Shown here one piece after another: positions 8,450 through 16,582 of a stretch of 64,000 nucleotides of DNA. The notes below the pieces were generated by a model. That model worked only from the letters and a program-made list of their open reading frames with translations. It was not told the DNA's origin and did not search any database. Source of the stretch: Aureimonas sp. Leaf324 (GTDB taxonomy: Bacteria > Pseudomonadota > Alphaproteobacteria > Rhizobiales > Rhizobiaceae); contig NZ_LMOH01000012.1 in assembly GCF_001423245.1 (NCBI RefSeq), forward strand, positions 645,679 to 709,678. Reading direction: 5' to 3'. The first letter of the stretch is position 1. Every line of letters starts with the position of its first letter. Made by a program: the position numbers and the translations under genes.

Positions 8450-9325
8450 ATGGCGACGGGTCTCCTTTCCTCGCAGCTCGCCCACAACTGGCGGCGCAAC
8501 ACCTCCGCTATTCTCGGGTCGGCGATCATCATCGCCTGCGCCATCATCGTCGTGTTCGGCCCTTCGCTCGTGGCCCAGAACCCCTACGACGTGATGCAGC
8601 TCGACCTGATGGACAGCTACCTGCCGCCCGCCTGGATGGACGGCGGCAATCCGAAATACTGGCTCGGCACCGACGGACAGGGCCGCGACGTGCTAGCCGC
8701 CGTCGTCTACGGCACGCGCATCTCGGCGCTGATCGGGCTCGCCGCGACGCTGATGTCCTGTGTGATCGGGACCTTCCTCGGGCTGATGGCGGGCTATTTC
8801 GGCGGCTGGATCGATGCCGTCATCATGCGCGTCGCCGACATCCAGCTGTCCTTTCCCTCGATGCTGATCGCGCTGTTCCTGATGTCGGCCTTCGGCACGG
8901 GCATCGACAAGATCCTGATCTCGCTGACCGCCGTCGGCTGGGTCGTCTATGCGCGCACGGTGCGCGGCTCGACGCTCGGCGAGCGCAACCGCGAATACGT
9001 GCAGGCGGCGCGGGTCGCCGGCCTTCGCACCGGGCCGATCATCCGCCGCCACATCCTGCCCAACGTCCTGACACCGCTGATCGTGGTCGCGACCGTGCAG
9101 GTCGGCACCTTCATCCTGATCGAGGCCTCGCTCAGCTTCCTCGGCGTCGGCGTACCGGTCACCCAACCCTCGCTCGGCCTCCTCATCAAGAACGGCTTCG
9201 ATGTCCTCTTCTCCGGCCTCTGGTGGACCTCGCTGTTCCCCGGCCTGATGATCATGGCGATGGTGTTCGGCATCAATCTCGTCGGCGACTTCCTGCGCGA
9301 CGAACTCAATCCCCGGCTGAAATAG
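8450..9325 (+). CDS. ABC transporter permease, DppC type
   Basis: A 291-residue permease with the N-terminal helix, the motif YWLGTDGQGRDVLAAVVYGTRIS (split across residues 68-90) that is characteristic of DppC/OppC, and the EAA loop REYVQAARVAGLRTGPIIRRHILPN near residues 180-204. The Pro-rich conserved segment SFLGVGVP.TQPSLG follows. It starts one base after the DppB-type stop codon, so the two subunits are co-translated. Confidence 0.94.
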   Translation: MATGLLSSQLAHNWRRNTSAILGSAIIIACAIIVVFGPSLVAQNPYDVMQLDLMDSYLPPAWMDGGNPKYWLGTDGQGRDVLAAVVYGTRISALIGLAATLMSCVIGTFLGLMAGYFGGWIDAVIMRVADIQLSFPSMLIALFLMSAFGTGIDKILISLTAVGWVVYARTVRGSTLGERNREYVQAARVAGLRTGPIIRRHILPNVLTPLIVVATVQVGTFILIEASLSFLGVGVPVTQPSLGLLIKNGFDVLFSGLWWTSLFPGLMIMAMVFGINLVGDFLRDELNPRLK

Positions 9326-9333
9326 GGGTGGCC

Positions 9334-10320
9334 ATGCAGTCCCAGCCCCTCCTCGCGGTGCGCGATCTGCGCACCCACTTCCACACGTTCGCCGGCACCG
9401 TGAAGGCGGTGAACGGGGTCAGCTTCGACCTTGCGGCCGGCGAGATCATGGGCCTCGTCGGCGAGTCGGGCGGCGGCAAATCCGTCGTCGGCTTCTCCCT
9501 TCTCGGCCTCATCGACCCGCCGGGCCGGATCGAGGGCGGCGAGATCCTGTTCCGCGGCGAAGACCTCGCGAAGGCGTCGGAGAAGCGCCTGCGGGAAATC
9601 CGCGGGCGCGAGATCGCGATGATCTTCCAGGACCCGATGACCTCGCTGAACCCGGTGCAGACGATCGGCCGGCAGATGGACGAAATGCTGCGCCTCCACA
9701 CCGATCTCGACAAGGCGGCGCGGCGGGCCCGCTGCATCGAGATGCTGGAGGCCAACGGCATCTCGCGCGCGGCCGAGCGGCTGGACAGCTACCCCCACCA
9801 GTTCTCCGGCGGCATGCGCCAGCGCGTGGTGATCGCGATCGCACTGCTCGCCAAGCCGCGCCTCATCATCGCCGACGAGCCGACCACCGCCCTCGACGTG
9901 ACCATCCAGGCGCAGATCCTGCGCCTCATGCGCCGCGAGATCCGCGACCAGGGTGCCTCGCTGATCCTCGTCACCCACGATCTCGCGGTTGTCGCCGAAA
10001 TGGTCGACAAGGTCACGGTGCTCTATTGCGGCCGGGTGGTCGAGACCGGCCCGGTCCGCCAGATCCTCGAAGCGCCCGCCCACCCCTATACCCGCGGGCT
10101 GATCGATTCGATCCCCGATCCCGATCATCGCCAGCCGCGGCTGCGCCAGATCCCCGGCACCGTGCCCGACGTGCGCCACCTGCCGGACGGCTGCGCCTTT
10201 CGTGCCCGCTGCCCGCGCGCGCAGCCGCTGTGCGCAAGCGTCGAGCCTGAGCTCACACCCCAGCCCGGCGGAGGCCTTGCGGCCTGTCACTTTCCCCTGT
10301 CGGCCGGAGGCATGGCATGA
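9334..10320 (+). CDS. ABC transporter ATP-binding protein, DppD type
   Basis: A 328-residue cytoplasmic ATPase. Walker A is GESGGGKS (residue about 46; the second Gly-Gly replaces the usual Ser/Gly-Cys), Q-loop in IFQDPMTSLNP, signature FSGGMRQRV, Walker B LIIADEPTTALD and switch His in THD. The C-terminal oligopeptide-transporter domain with the four Cys-containing CAFRARCPRAQPLC pattern is present, a trait of DppD/OppD proteins that in some cases bind an Fe-S cluster. I start it at ATG 9334, eight bases after the DppC-type stop; a GTG at 9328 is possible. Its stop overlaps the next ATPase start as ATGA. Confidence 0.93.
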   Translation: MQSQPLLAVRDLRTHFHTFAGTVKAVNGVSFDLAAGEIMGLVGESGGGKSVVGFSLLGLIDPPGRIEGGEILFRGEDLAKASEKRLREIRGREIAMIFQDPMTSLNPVQTIGRQMDEMLRLHTDLDKAARRARCIEMLEANGISRAAERLDSYPHQFSGGMRQRVVIAIALLAKPRLIIADEPTTALDVTIQAQILRLMRREIRDQGASLILVTHDLAVVAEMVDKVTVLYCGRVVETGPVRQILEAPAHPYTRGLIDSIPDPDHRQPRLRQIPGTVPDVRHLPDGCAFRARCPRAQPLCASVEPELTPQPGGGLAACHFPLSAGGMA

Positions 10321-11333
10321 CGGCGATGCTCGAAGTCTCCGGCCTGCGCCAGGAGTTCAGCCTCAACCCCGGCCTTCTCGAGCGCATCAGCCTGAAGGGC
10401 GGCCGGGTCCGGCTGGAGGATCGCGTCGTGAAGGCGGTCAACGGCGTCAGCTTCCAGATCGCCAAGGGCGAGGTGCTGGCGCTTGTCGGGGAATCGGGCT
10501 GCGGCAAGTCGACCCTCGCCAAGTCCGTGGCGCGCATCTATGAGCCGACCGCGGGCACGATCCGGCTGGACGGCGCCGACATCGCGACCCTGCCTCAGGA
10601 CGCACTCCTGCCGCATCGCTCCAAGATGCAGATGATCTTCCAGGATCCCTTCGCCTCGCTCAACCCGCGGCAGAAGGTGCGCGACATCGTGGCCGAGCCC
10701 TTGCGCGCGCAAGGCTCGCTGCCGCCGCGCGAGGTGACCGAGCGCGTCGCGACGCTCCTGTCCAAGGTCGGGCTCAACGCCGAGCACGCGGGGCGCTACC
10801 CGCACCAGTTTTCCGGCGGCCAGCGCCAGCGCATCGGCATCGCGCGGGCGCTCTCGGTCCATCCCGGCCTCATCATCGCCGACGAGCCGGTGTCGGCTCT
10901 CGACGTCTCGGTGCAGGCACAGATCCTCAACCTGATGATGGACCTGCGCGACGAGTTCGCGCTCGCCTATCTCTTCATCAGCCACGACCTGTCGGTGGTG
11001 CACCACATCGCCGATCGGATCGGCGTCATGTATCTCGGCTTTCTGGTCGAGATCGGTCCGAGAGACGCGCTCTTCCGCAGCCCGCGCCACCCCTATACGC
11101 GCGCCCTCCTCTCGGCGGCGCCGAGCATCGACCCGGCGCGCGCGAAGACGGAGATCGCGCTGAAGGGCGAGGTGCCGAGCGCCCTGTCGCTGCCCGAGGG
11201 CTGCTGCTTCCGCACCCGGTGCCCGCTCGCCTTCGACCGCTGCAAAACCGAGCGCCCCGCCATGCGCGAGGTCGGCGGCGGCCAGTCCGTCGCCTGCCAC
11301 CTGACCGACGAGCCGCAAAGGGACCACGCATGA
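10317..11333 (+). CDS. ABC transporter ATP-binding protein, DppF type
   Basis: The second ATPase of the importer, 338 residues. It contains Walker A GESGCGKS (about residue 60), Q-loop IFQDPFASLNP, signature FSGGQRQRIGIARAL, Walker B LIIADEPVSALD and the switch His in ISHD, followed by the oligopeptide-type C-terminal extension ending in a Cys-containing CCFRTRCPLAFDRC segment. It overlaps both neighbours by ATGA, indicating strict co-translation with the DppD-type subunit and with the odd binding-protein homologue downstream. Confidence 0.93.
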   Translation: MTAMLEVSGLRQEFSLNPGLLERISLKGGRVRLEDRVVKAVNGVSFQIAKGEVLALVGESGCGKSTLAKSVARIYEPTAGTIRLDGADIATLPQDALLPHRSKMQMIFQDPFASLNPRQKVRDIVAEPLRAQGSLPPREVTERVATLLSKVGLNAEHAGRYPHQFSGGQRQRIGIARALSVHPGLIIADEPVSALDVSVQAQILNLMMDLRDEFALAYLFISHDLSVVHHIADRIGVMYLGFLVEIGPRDALFRSPRHPYTRALLSAAPSIDPARAKTEIALKGEVPSALSLPEGCCFRTRCPLAFDRCKTERPAMREVGGGQSVACHLTDEPQRDHA

Positions 11334-12751
11334 CGCCGCCCGTCACCATCCTCCAGCGGCGGGCCGATCTCGTCGATCCGCACGACTGCACCGACGCCGC
11401 GGACGACCTGTCGATCCTCTCGGCGATCTGCGAGACGCTCGTCCGTCGCGGCGACGACGGCTTCGTGCCGGGCCTCGCCGAGCGCTGGTCGGTCGAGCCG
11501 GATGCCCGGCGCTGGCGCTTCCGGCTCCGCGACGGGGCCATGTTCCACGATGGCGGTCGCTGCGATGCGCAGGCCGTCGCGCAGTCGCTTCACCGCATGG
11601 CGCGCGAGGACAAGGGCTACACGCTCGGCGCCCCGGCCGTCTGGCGTCAGTATCTCGGGAATGCCGAGATCGCGGGCGACGGGCTCGACCTCTCGATCGA
11701 TCTCGCCGAGCCGATGGCCGACCTTCTCGACGTCCTCGTCCAGGGCTTCATCGCCTCGCCGGACTGCCTCCCGACGATGGACGGGGGCGACATCGCGGCC
11801 GTCGCCGGAACCGGCCCCTACCGGGTCGAGGCGGTGTCCGGAGGGTCGGTGCGGCTGCAGCCGGCCGCGGATGCGGGCCTGCCGCCGCTCGTGTTTCAGG
11901 CGATGCCGGATGCGGAAGCCCGCGCCGCCGCGCTTCGCGACGGCGAGGCCGACGTCGCGACCAATCTCCCCTATGCCGCCGACCTCGGAACCGCGACGAC
12001 GCGGATCGAGACGCTCAATCCCGTCGCGATCATCTTCCTGATGAACGCCGCACGCGGGGCCCTCAGCGACCCCCGCCTTCGTCGCGCCCTGTCTCTCGCG
12101 CTCGACCGCGACGCGCTGGTGCGCGACGTGATGGACGGCGGCGCGACGCCGCTCCACGGTTTCGTCAGCCCTGTCCACTTCGGGGCCGGACACGACGCGG
12201 CACCTGCGCGCGATCTGGCGGCCGCATGGGCGCTGCTCGCGCAAGCCGGCCACGGCGAGGGGCTGACGCTCACGGTCTCCTGCCCGACGCGCCTGCCGGA
12301 CGAGGCGGTCCGGCTGACGGCGGCGCTCGGGGCGCAACTGGCCGCGATCGGCGTCACACTCGACGTCACCTATCACGAGGATCGCGAAGCCTACGCGCAT
12401 CAGGTGCGGCGCAAGGAGATCGGGGATCTCGCCGTGTTCGATTCCAGCCCGCTCTCGACCTACCGCGTCCTCGTCGAGAAGCTCGACGCGCGCGTCGAGG
12501 GGTCCTGGTGGGAGGGCTACCACAACGCGGAGGTCGAAAGCCTGATCGATCGGGGTCGCCGCTCGACGGACGACGCGGAGCGCGCGGCGATCTATCGACA
12601 GGCCTATCGCGTCCTTCAGGACGATCCCGCCTGGCTGACGCTCTACAACCCGGTCCGCGTCTCCGGCCTCCGGGGCCGTCATCCCGGCTTCACCTTGCCG
12701 AAGGACGCCGTCCTCGACGTCATGCGCCTGCCACAGGTGACCCATGGCTGA
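11330..12751 (+). CDS. SBP_bac_5-family binding-protein homologue without a signal peptide
   Basis: A 473-residue protein that aligns in pattern with the dipeptide-binding family (FRLRDGAMFHDGGRCDAQAVAQSLHR at about residues 62-87; GTGPYRVEAV near 160), but begins MTPPVTILQRRAD with no hydrophobic leader, twin-arginine motif or lipobox. The start is fixed by an ATGA overlap with the ATPase gene, leaving no room for a longer N-terminus. It is therefore predicted to stay in the cytoplasm, or to be exported in a way I cannot see. Possible roles are a cytosolic ligand-binding or chaperone function, or a decayed second receptor. Downstream it overlaps the amidohydrolase by 8 bases. Confidence 0.8.
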   Translation: MTPPVTILQRRADLVDPHDCTDAADDLSILSAICETLVRRGDDGFVPGLAERWSVEPDARRWRFRLRDGAMFHDGGRCDAQAVAQSLHRMAREDKGYTLGAPAVWRQYLGNAEIAGDGLDLSIDLAEPMADLLDVLVQGFIASPDCLPTMDGGDIAAVAGTGPYRVEAVSGGSVRLQPAADAGLPPLVFQAMPDAEARAAALRDGEADVATNLPYAADLGTATTRIETLNPVAIIFLMNAARGALSDPRLRRALSLALDRDALVRDVMDGGATPLHGFVSPVHFGAGHDAAPARDLAAAWALLAQAGHGEGLTLTVSCPTRLPDEAVRLTAALGAQLAAIGVTLDVTYHEDREAYAHQVRRKEIGDLAVFDSSPLSTYRVLVEKLDARVEGSWWEGYHNAEVESLIDRGRRSTDDAERAAIYRQAYRVLQDDPAWLTLYNPVRVSGLRGRHPGFTLPKDAVLDVMRLPQVTHG

Positions 12752-14207
12752 TCTCGTCGTCTCCGGCGCCTATGTCATCACCATGGACGGCACACGCCGC
12801 GTCATTCCCGATGGCGCCGTGGCCATCGCGGCCGGTCGCATCGTCGCGGTCGGGTCTCGCGCCGAGGTCGAGGCCGCCCATCCCGACGCCGCGACGCTCG
12901 ACGCCTCCGGCAAGGTGATGATGCCGGGCCTCATCGACGTCCACGCCCATGCCGGCCACGGCCTGATCAAGACCATGGGCATGGAGGACGGCGACCGGTG
13001 GGAGCGGATCTGCGGCGAGGTCTACACGCAGGCCTCGCCGCCGGAGTTCTGGTACGCCGAGGCGCGGCTGGCCGCGTTGGAGCGGCTGCGCTTCGGCGTC
13101 ACCTGCGGCGTCTCGCTGCTCGGCGGCGGCGACACGATCATGCGGACGGACGATCCCGCCTACGGCGCAGCCCATTGCGAGGGCGTCAGGGAGATCGGCA
13201 CGCGCTCGGTGGTGGCCGTCGGCCCGACCCGCGCGCCGCATCCCCGAACCTACGCCACCCGCGATGCAGACGACCGCGCCTTGCCATACCCCGTCTCTTT
13301 CGAGCGGCAGATGGACACCTGCCGGACCCTGATCCGGGACTGGCACGGACGCGGAACCCTGAACCTCGCTCTCCTCTACCCCGTCCTGCGCGACGAGCAC
13401 GAAACCAAGATGGCAGCCGCCGACTATGCGGAGGCCGTGCGCCAGGCGACGATCGTGCGTGCGGCCTCGCGCGAGCACGGTGTCCTCTTCACGCAGGATG
13501 GGCACTGGCGCGGCTCGATCCGCCGCGCGGCCGCGCTCGGCCTTCTTGGCCCCGATGCGCTTCTCTCGCACTGCATCGACATCGACGCGGACGAGATCGC
13601 CCTCTGCGCCGAGACGGGAACGCGGATCGCCCACAATCCGAGCGCCATCGCCTCGATCCTCGGCCGCTGCCCGGCGATTGAGCTGATGGAGGCCGGGGCG
13701 GTCGTCGCGATCGGCTCGGACGCGACGGCGCCCGACCGCTCCGCCGACATGTTCCGCCACGTCCAGCAGGCCATGCACTACCATCGCCGGCACTTCCGCG
13801 ACCCGAGCGTTCTGCCGCCCGGCAAGGCGCTGGAAATGGTAACGATCGACGCCGCCAAGGCGCTCGGGATGGACGACACGATCGGCTCGCTCGAGGTCGG
13901 CAAGGCGGCTGATCTCATCCTGGTCGACATGCAACGCCCGCACCTCTACCCCGTCAACATGGAGCCCTTCCGCGTCGCCTATTTCGCCAACGGCAACGAC
14001 GTCGACACCGTGCTGGTCGGCGGCGAGGTCCTGCTGCAGGGCGGCCGGCCGGTGCGAACCGACATGGCCGGCGTCCTCGCCGATGCGCAACGCGAGGCCG
14101 AGCGCATGATCGCGAGGATCGGTGCCGAAGACATGTTGGGCCTGCCGGACGGCTTCTGGGGCCGGGCGCGCTATCCCAAGCCTGAAGCGGAGGGCGAGCG
14201 CCCATGA
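12744..14207 (+). CDS. Amidohydrolase-superfamily hydrolase (cytosine deaminase / chlorohydrolase-like)
   Basis: A 487-residue metal-dependent hydrolase. The N-terminal beta-sandwich strand precedes PGLIDVHAHAGHG with the metal-binding HxH (His67, His69); later metal/catalytic positions are suggested by LSHCIDID and GSDATAPDRSADMF, and the C-terminal GSLEVGKAADLILVD is typical of the superfamily. The pattern is closer to the ATZ/TRZ-type deaminases and chlorohydrolases than to dihydropyrimidinases, with no carboxylated-Lys motif. The usual HxxE on strand 5 is not evident (TQDGHW instead), so the exact reaction is open: deamination or amide hydrolysis of an imported compound. It overlaps the racemase gene by 4 bases. 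Confidence 0.85.
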   Translation: MADLVVSGAYVITMDGTRRVIPDGAVAIAAGRIVAVGSRAEVEAAHPDAATLDASGKVMMPGLIDVHAHAGHGLIKTMGMEDGDRWERICGEVYTQASPPEFWYAEARLAALERLRFGVTCGVSLLGGGDTIMRTDDPAYGAAHCEGVREIGTRSVVAVGPTRAPHPRTYATRDADDRALPYPVSFERQMDTCRTLIRDWHGRGTLNLALLYPVLRDEHETKMAAADYAEAVRQATIVRAASREHGVLFTQDGHWRGSIRRAAALGLLGPDALLSHCIDIDADEIALCAETGTRIAHNPSAIASILGRCPAIELMEAGAVVAIGSDATAPDRSADMFRHVQQAMHYHRRHFRDPSVLPPGKALEMVTIDAAKALGMDDTIGSLEVGKAADLILVDMQRPHLYPVNMEPFRVAYFANGNDVDTVLVGGEVLLQGGRPVRTDMAGVLADAQREAERMIARIGAEDMLGLPDGFWGRARYPKPEAEGERP

Positions 14208-14884
14208 CCATCTTCGTCGTCAACCCGAACTCCAGCGACGTGGTGACGGCGGGCATCGACCGGGCGATGGAGCCGTTGCGCGCCTCCAGCCCCGCGCCGA
14301 TCGCCGCGATCCAGCTCGACGAGGGGCCGAAAGGCATCGAGACCCAGGCCCATGTCGACGGCGTCGTCGCCCCTCTTCTGAAGCGCGCCGCCGCGCTGGA
14401 GGACGAGGCCTCCGCCTTCGTCGTCGCCTGCTTCTCCGACCCCGGCCTCGCGGCGATGCGCGAGCAGAGCCGTCGTCCGGTGCTCGGCATTGCCGAAAGC
14501 GCGATCCTCACCGCCATGTCGGTCGGCCAGCGGTTCGGTGTCCTGTCGATCCTGTCGCGCTCGGTGCCCCGGCACATGCGCATGTTCGGCGCGATGGGCG
14601 TCATGGACCGGCTCGCCGCCGACCTGCCCCTCGAACTCGGCGTCGCGGACCTCGCCGACGAGGCGCGGACTTTCGGGCGCCTCCAGGAGGTCGGGCGAAC
14701 TTTGCGCGATGCGCATGGCGCCGACGTCCTGATCCTCGGCTGTGCCGGCATGACCCGCTTCCGGGCCGCGCTGGAAGACGCGCTCGGGCGCCCCGTCATC
14801 GAACCCTGCGAGGCCGCAGCCGCCATGGCCATCGGCCGCGTGGCGCTGGCCCGCGCCCAACAGAACCAAGGAGACGACCGGTGA
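14204..14884 (+). CDS. Asp/Glu/hydantoin racemase family protein
   Basis: A 226-residue cofactor-independent racemase. The two catalytic cysteines expected of the family are visible: Cys75 in FVVACFSDPG and the second in LILGCAGMTRF near residue 182. The N-terminal VVNPNSS is the typical first strand. In hydantoin pathways this enzyme interconverts D- and L-5-substituted hydantoins so that both enantiomers can be hydrolysed, which fits the two dihydropyrimidinases nearby. Other members act on aspartate, glutamate or maleate. Overlaps the DapA-family gene by GTGA. Confidence 0.88.
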   Translation: MTIFVVNPNSSDVVTAGIDRAMEPLRASSPAPIAAIQLDEGPKGIETQAHVDGVVAPLLKRAAALEDEASAFVVACFSDPGLAAMREQSRRPVLGIAESAILTAMSVGQRFGVLSILSRSVPRHMRMFGAMGVMDRLAADLPLELGVADLADEARTFGRLQEVGRTLRDAHGADVLILGCAGMTRFRAALEDALGRPVIEPCEAAAAMAIGRVALARAQQNQGDDR

Positions 14885-15804
14885 TACGATTGAACGAGAG
14901 CGCGAAGGGCGTCTACGTCATCGCCGTGACGCCGTTCCAGAGTGACGGGGCGCTCGACCTTGAGAGCACCGATCGGATGGTGGACTTCTACCTCGACTGC
15001 GGCGCGACGGGGCTGACCGTCCTCGGCATGATGGGCGAGGCGCAGAAGCTGACGATCGAGGAGTCCCAGACGATCGTCCGGCGCATCCTCGCCCGCGTCG
15101 CCGGCCGCGTGCCGGTGGTGGTCGGCGTCTCGGCGGCGGGCTTCGCGCAGATGGCGGCGCTGACGACCATGGTGATGGACGACGGGGCGGCCGGCGTGAT
15201 GATCGCCCCGCCGGGCGCCCTGCGCACAGACGACCAGATCGTGACCTATTACCATCAGGCCGCCGAGTTCATCGGCGACGTGCCGTTCGTGCTGCAGGAT
15301 TTCCCGCTCGTCACCAACGTGCAGATGTCCGTGCCGGTGATCCGCCGGATCGTGCGCGATCTCCCGACCTGCGTCTGCCTCAAACACGAGGACTGGCCGG
15401 GGCTCGACAAGATCACGGCGCTGCGGGCCGAGGGCTCGCTCGACCGGCGCATCTCGATCCTGTGCGGCAACGGCGGCATGTTCCTGCCCGAGGAGATGGG
15501 CCGCGGGGCGGACGGCGCGATGACGGGCTTCGCCTATCCTGAAATGATGGTCGACGTCGTCCGCCACATGAACGCCGGCGAGGTTGAGCGCGCCCACGAC
15601 CTCTTCGACGCCTACCTTCCGCTCGCCCGCTTCGAGCAGCAGCCGGGCGTCGGGCTGGCGGTGCGCAAATACGTCATGGCCCGCCGCGGCATCATCGCGA
15701 GCGCCGCGCTGCGCCGTCCCGGCGGCAACCTTACGCCGCAGACGGTGGCCGACATCGAGCGGCTCATCACGCGGCAGGACAAGCGACTGAAGGAACTGAA
15801 CTGA
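14881..15804 (+). CDS. DapA-family Schiff-base lyase/synthase, non-canonical active site
   Basis: A 307-residue TIM-barrel protein of the dihydrodipicolinate synthase / N-acetylneuraminate lyase superfamily. The Schiff-base lysine is Lys168 (CVCLKHED). The Thr-Thr of the proton relay (GTTGE) is Met-Met here (GMMGEAQ, residues 49-55), and the catalytic Tyr of YNVP is Gln139 (LQDFP). It therefore cannot be a normal DapA and probably cleaves or condenses a different 2-oxoacid. It begins with GTG at 14881, overlapping the racemase stop as GTGA; no ATG is available nearby. The SDR follows with a 1-base overlap. Confidence 0.87.
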   Translation: MIRLNESAKGVYVIAVTPFQSDGALDLESTDRMVDFYLDCGATGLTVLGMMGEAQKLTIEESQTIVRRILARVAGRVPVVVGVSAAGFAQMAALTTMVMDDGAAGVMIAPPGALRTDDQIVTYYHQAAEFIGDVPFVLQDFPLVTNVQMSVPVIRRIVRDLPTCVCLKHEDWPGLDKITALRAEGSLDRRISILCGNGGMFLPEEMGRGADGAMTGFAYPEMMVDVVRHMNAGEVERAHDLFDAYLPLARFEQQPGVGLAVRKYVMARRGIIASAALRRPGGNLTPQTVADIERLITRQDKRLKELN

Positions 15805-16574
15805 TGGATCTGGGAATCAAAGGCCGCCGCGCGCTGGTCATGGGCGCGAGCCGGGGCCTTGGCCGCGCGATCGCCGAAGGGCTGCTGGCCGAGGGCGTCG
15901 CTGTCACCGCGGTTGCCCGCGATGCGGCGGCGATCGAGACCTGGGGCAGCGGCCGGACGGGCCTGACGGCCGTCTCGGCGGACCTTTCGGACATCGCGGC
16001 GATCGATGCCCTGGCCGACCGCCTCCTGGCGGACGGCGGCGTCGATATCCTCGTCAACAATTCCGGCGGCCCGCCGCCCGGTCCGGCGGCGACGATGGCG
16101 CGCGCGGACTGGCTCCGCCAGTTCGAGACCATGGCCGCGAACCTCTTCCACCTTTCCGGACGACTGCTGCCGCCGATGCGCGAGCGCGGGTGGGGCCGCA
16201 TCGTCACGGTGGCGTCGTCGGGCGTCGAACAGCCGATCCCGAACCTTGCCCTGTCCAACGGCATCCGCGCCGCCGTCCTCGGCTGGTCGAAGACGCTGGC
16301 GGCCGAAGTGGCGGGCGACGGTGTGACCGTGAACGTCGTGCTTCCCGGCCGGATCGAGACGACGCGGCTCGCCGAACTCGACGCGGCCAACGCGGCGCGC
16401 TCCGGATCGAGCGTCGAGGCCGTCCAGAAGGCCTCGATCGCCGCCATCCCCGCCGGGCGCTACGGGCGACCCGAGGAGTTCGCCGCGGCGGTGGTGTTCC
16501 TCGCCTCGACGCAGGCGTCCTATGTCACGGGCACCAAGCTGCGCGTCGACGGCGGGGCGACCCGCGCCGTCTGA
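15804..16574 (+). CDS. SDR-family protein lacking the YxxxK catalytic pair
   Basis: The 256-residue protein has a Rossmann fold with the nucleotide motif GASRGLG (residues 14-20) and VNNSGGPPPG in place of the usual NNAG. The catalytic Ser is in VASSG, but where YxxxK should be the sequence reads SNGIR, so Tyr is Ser and Lys is Arg. The C-terminal PEEFAAAVVFLAS...YVTGTKLRVDGG is intact. Such SNxxR proteins form a recognisable side branch of SDRs whose chemistry differs or is lost. It closes the plus-strand operon and is convergent with the second dihydropyrimidinase gene, 8 bases away. Confidence 0.86.
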   Translation: MDLGIKGRRALVMGASRGLGRAIAEGLLAEGVAVTAVARDAAAIETWGSGRTGLTAVSADLSDIAAIDALADRLLADGGVDILVNNSGGPPPGPAATMARADWLRQFETMAANLFHLSGRLLPPMRERGWGRIVTVASSGVEQPIPNLALSNGIRAAVLGWSKTLAAEVAGDGVTVNVVLPGRIETTRLAELDAANAARSGSSVEAVQKASIAAIPAGRYGRPEEFAAAVVFLASTQASYVTGTKLRVDGGATRAV

Positions 16575-16582
16575 CGCGGTGC

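Noticed and set aside
5806-8547. 913-codon open frame on the minus strand
   Set aside because: Covers two well supported plus-strand transporter genes; the translation is Arg/Asp/His-rich without any domain. It is a GC-rich shadow frame.
11093-12745. 550-codon minus-strand open frame
   Set aside because: Antisense to the leaderless binding-protein gene, no recognisable motif, composition typical of shadow frames.
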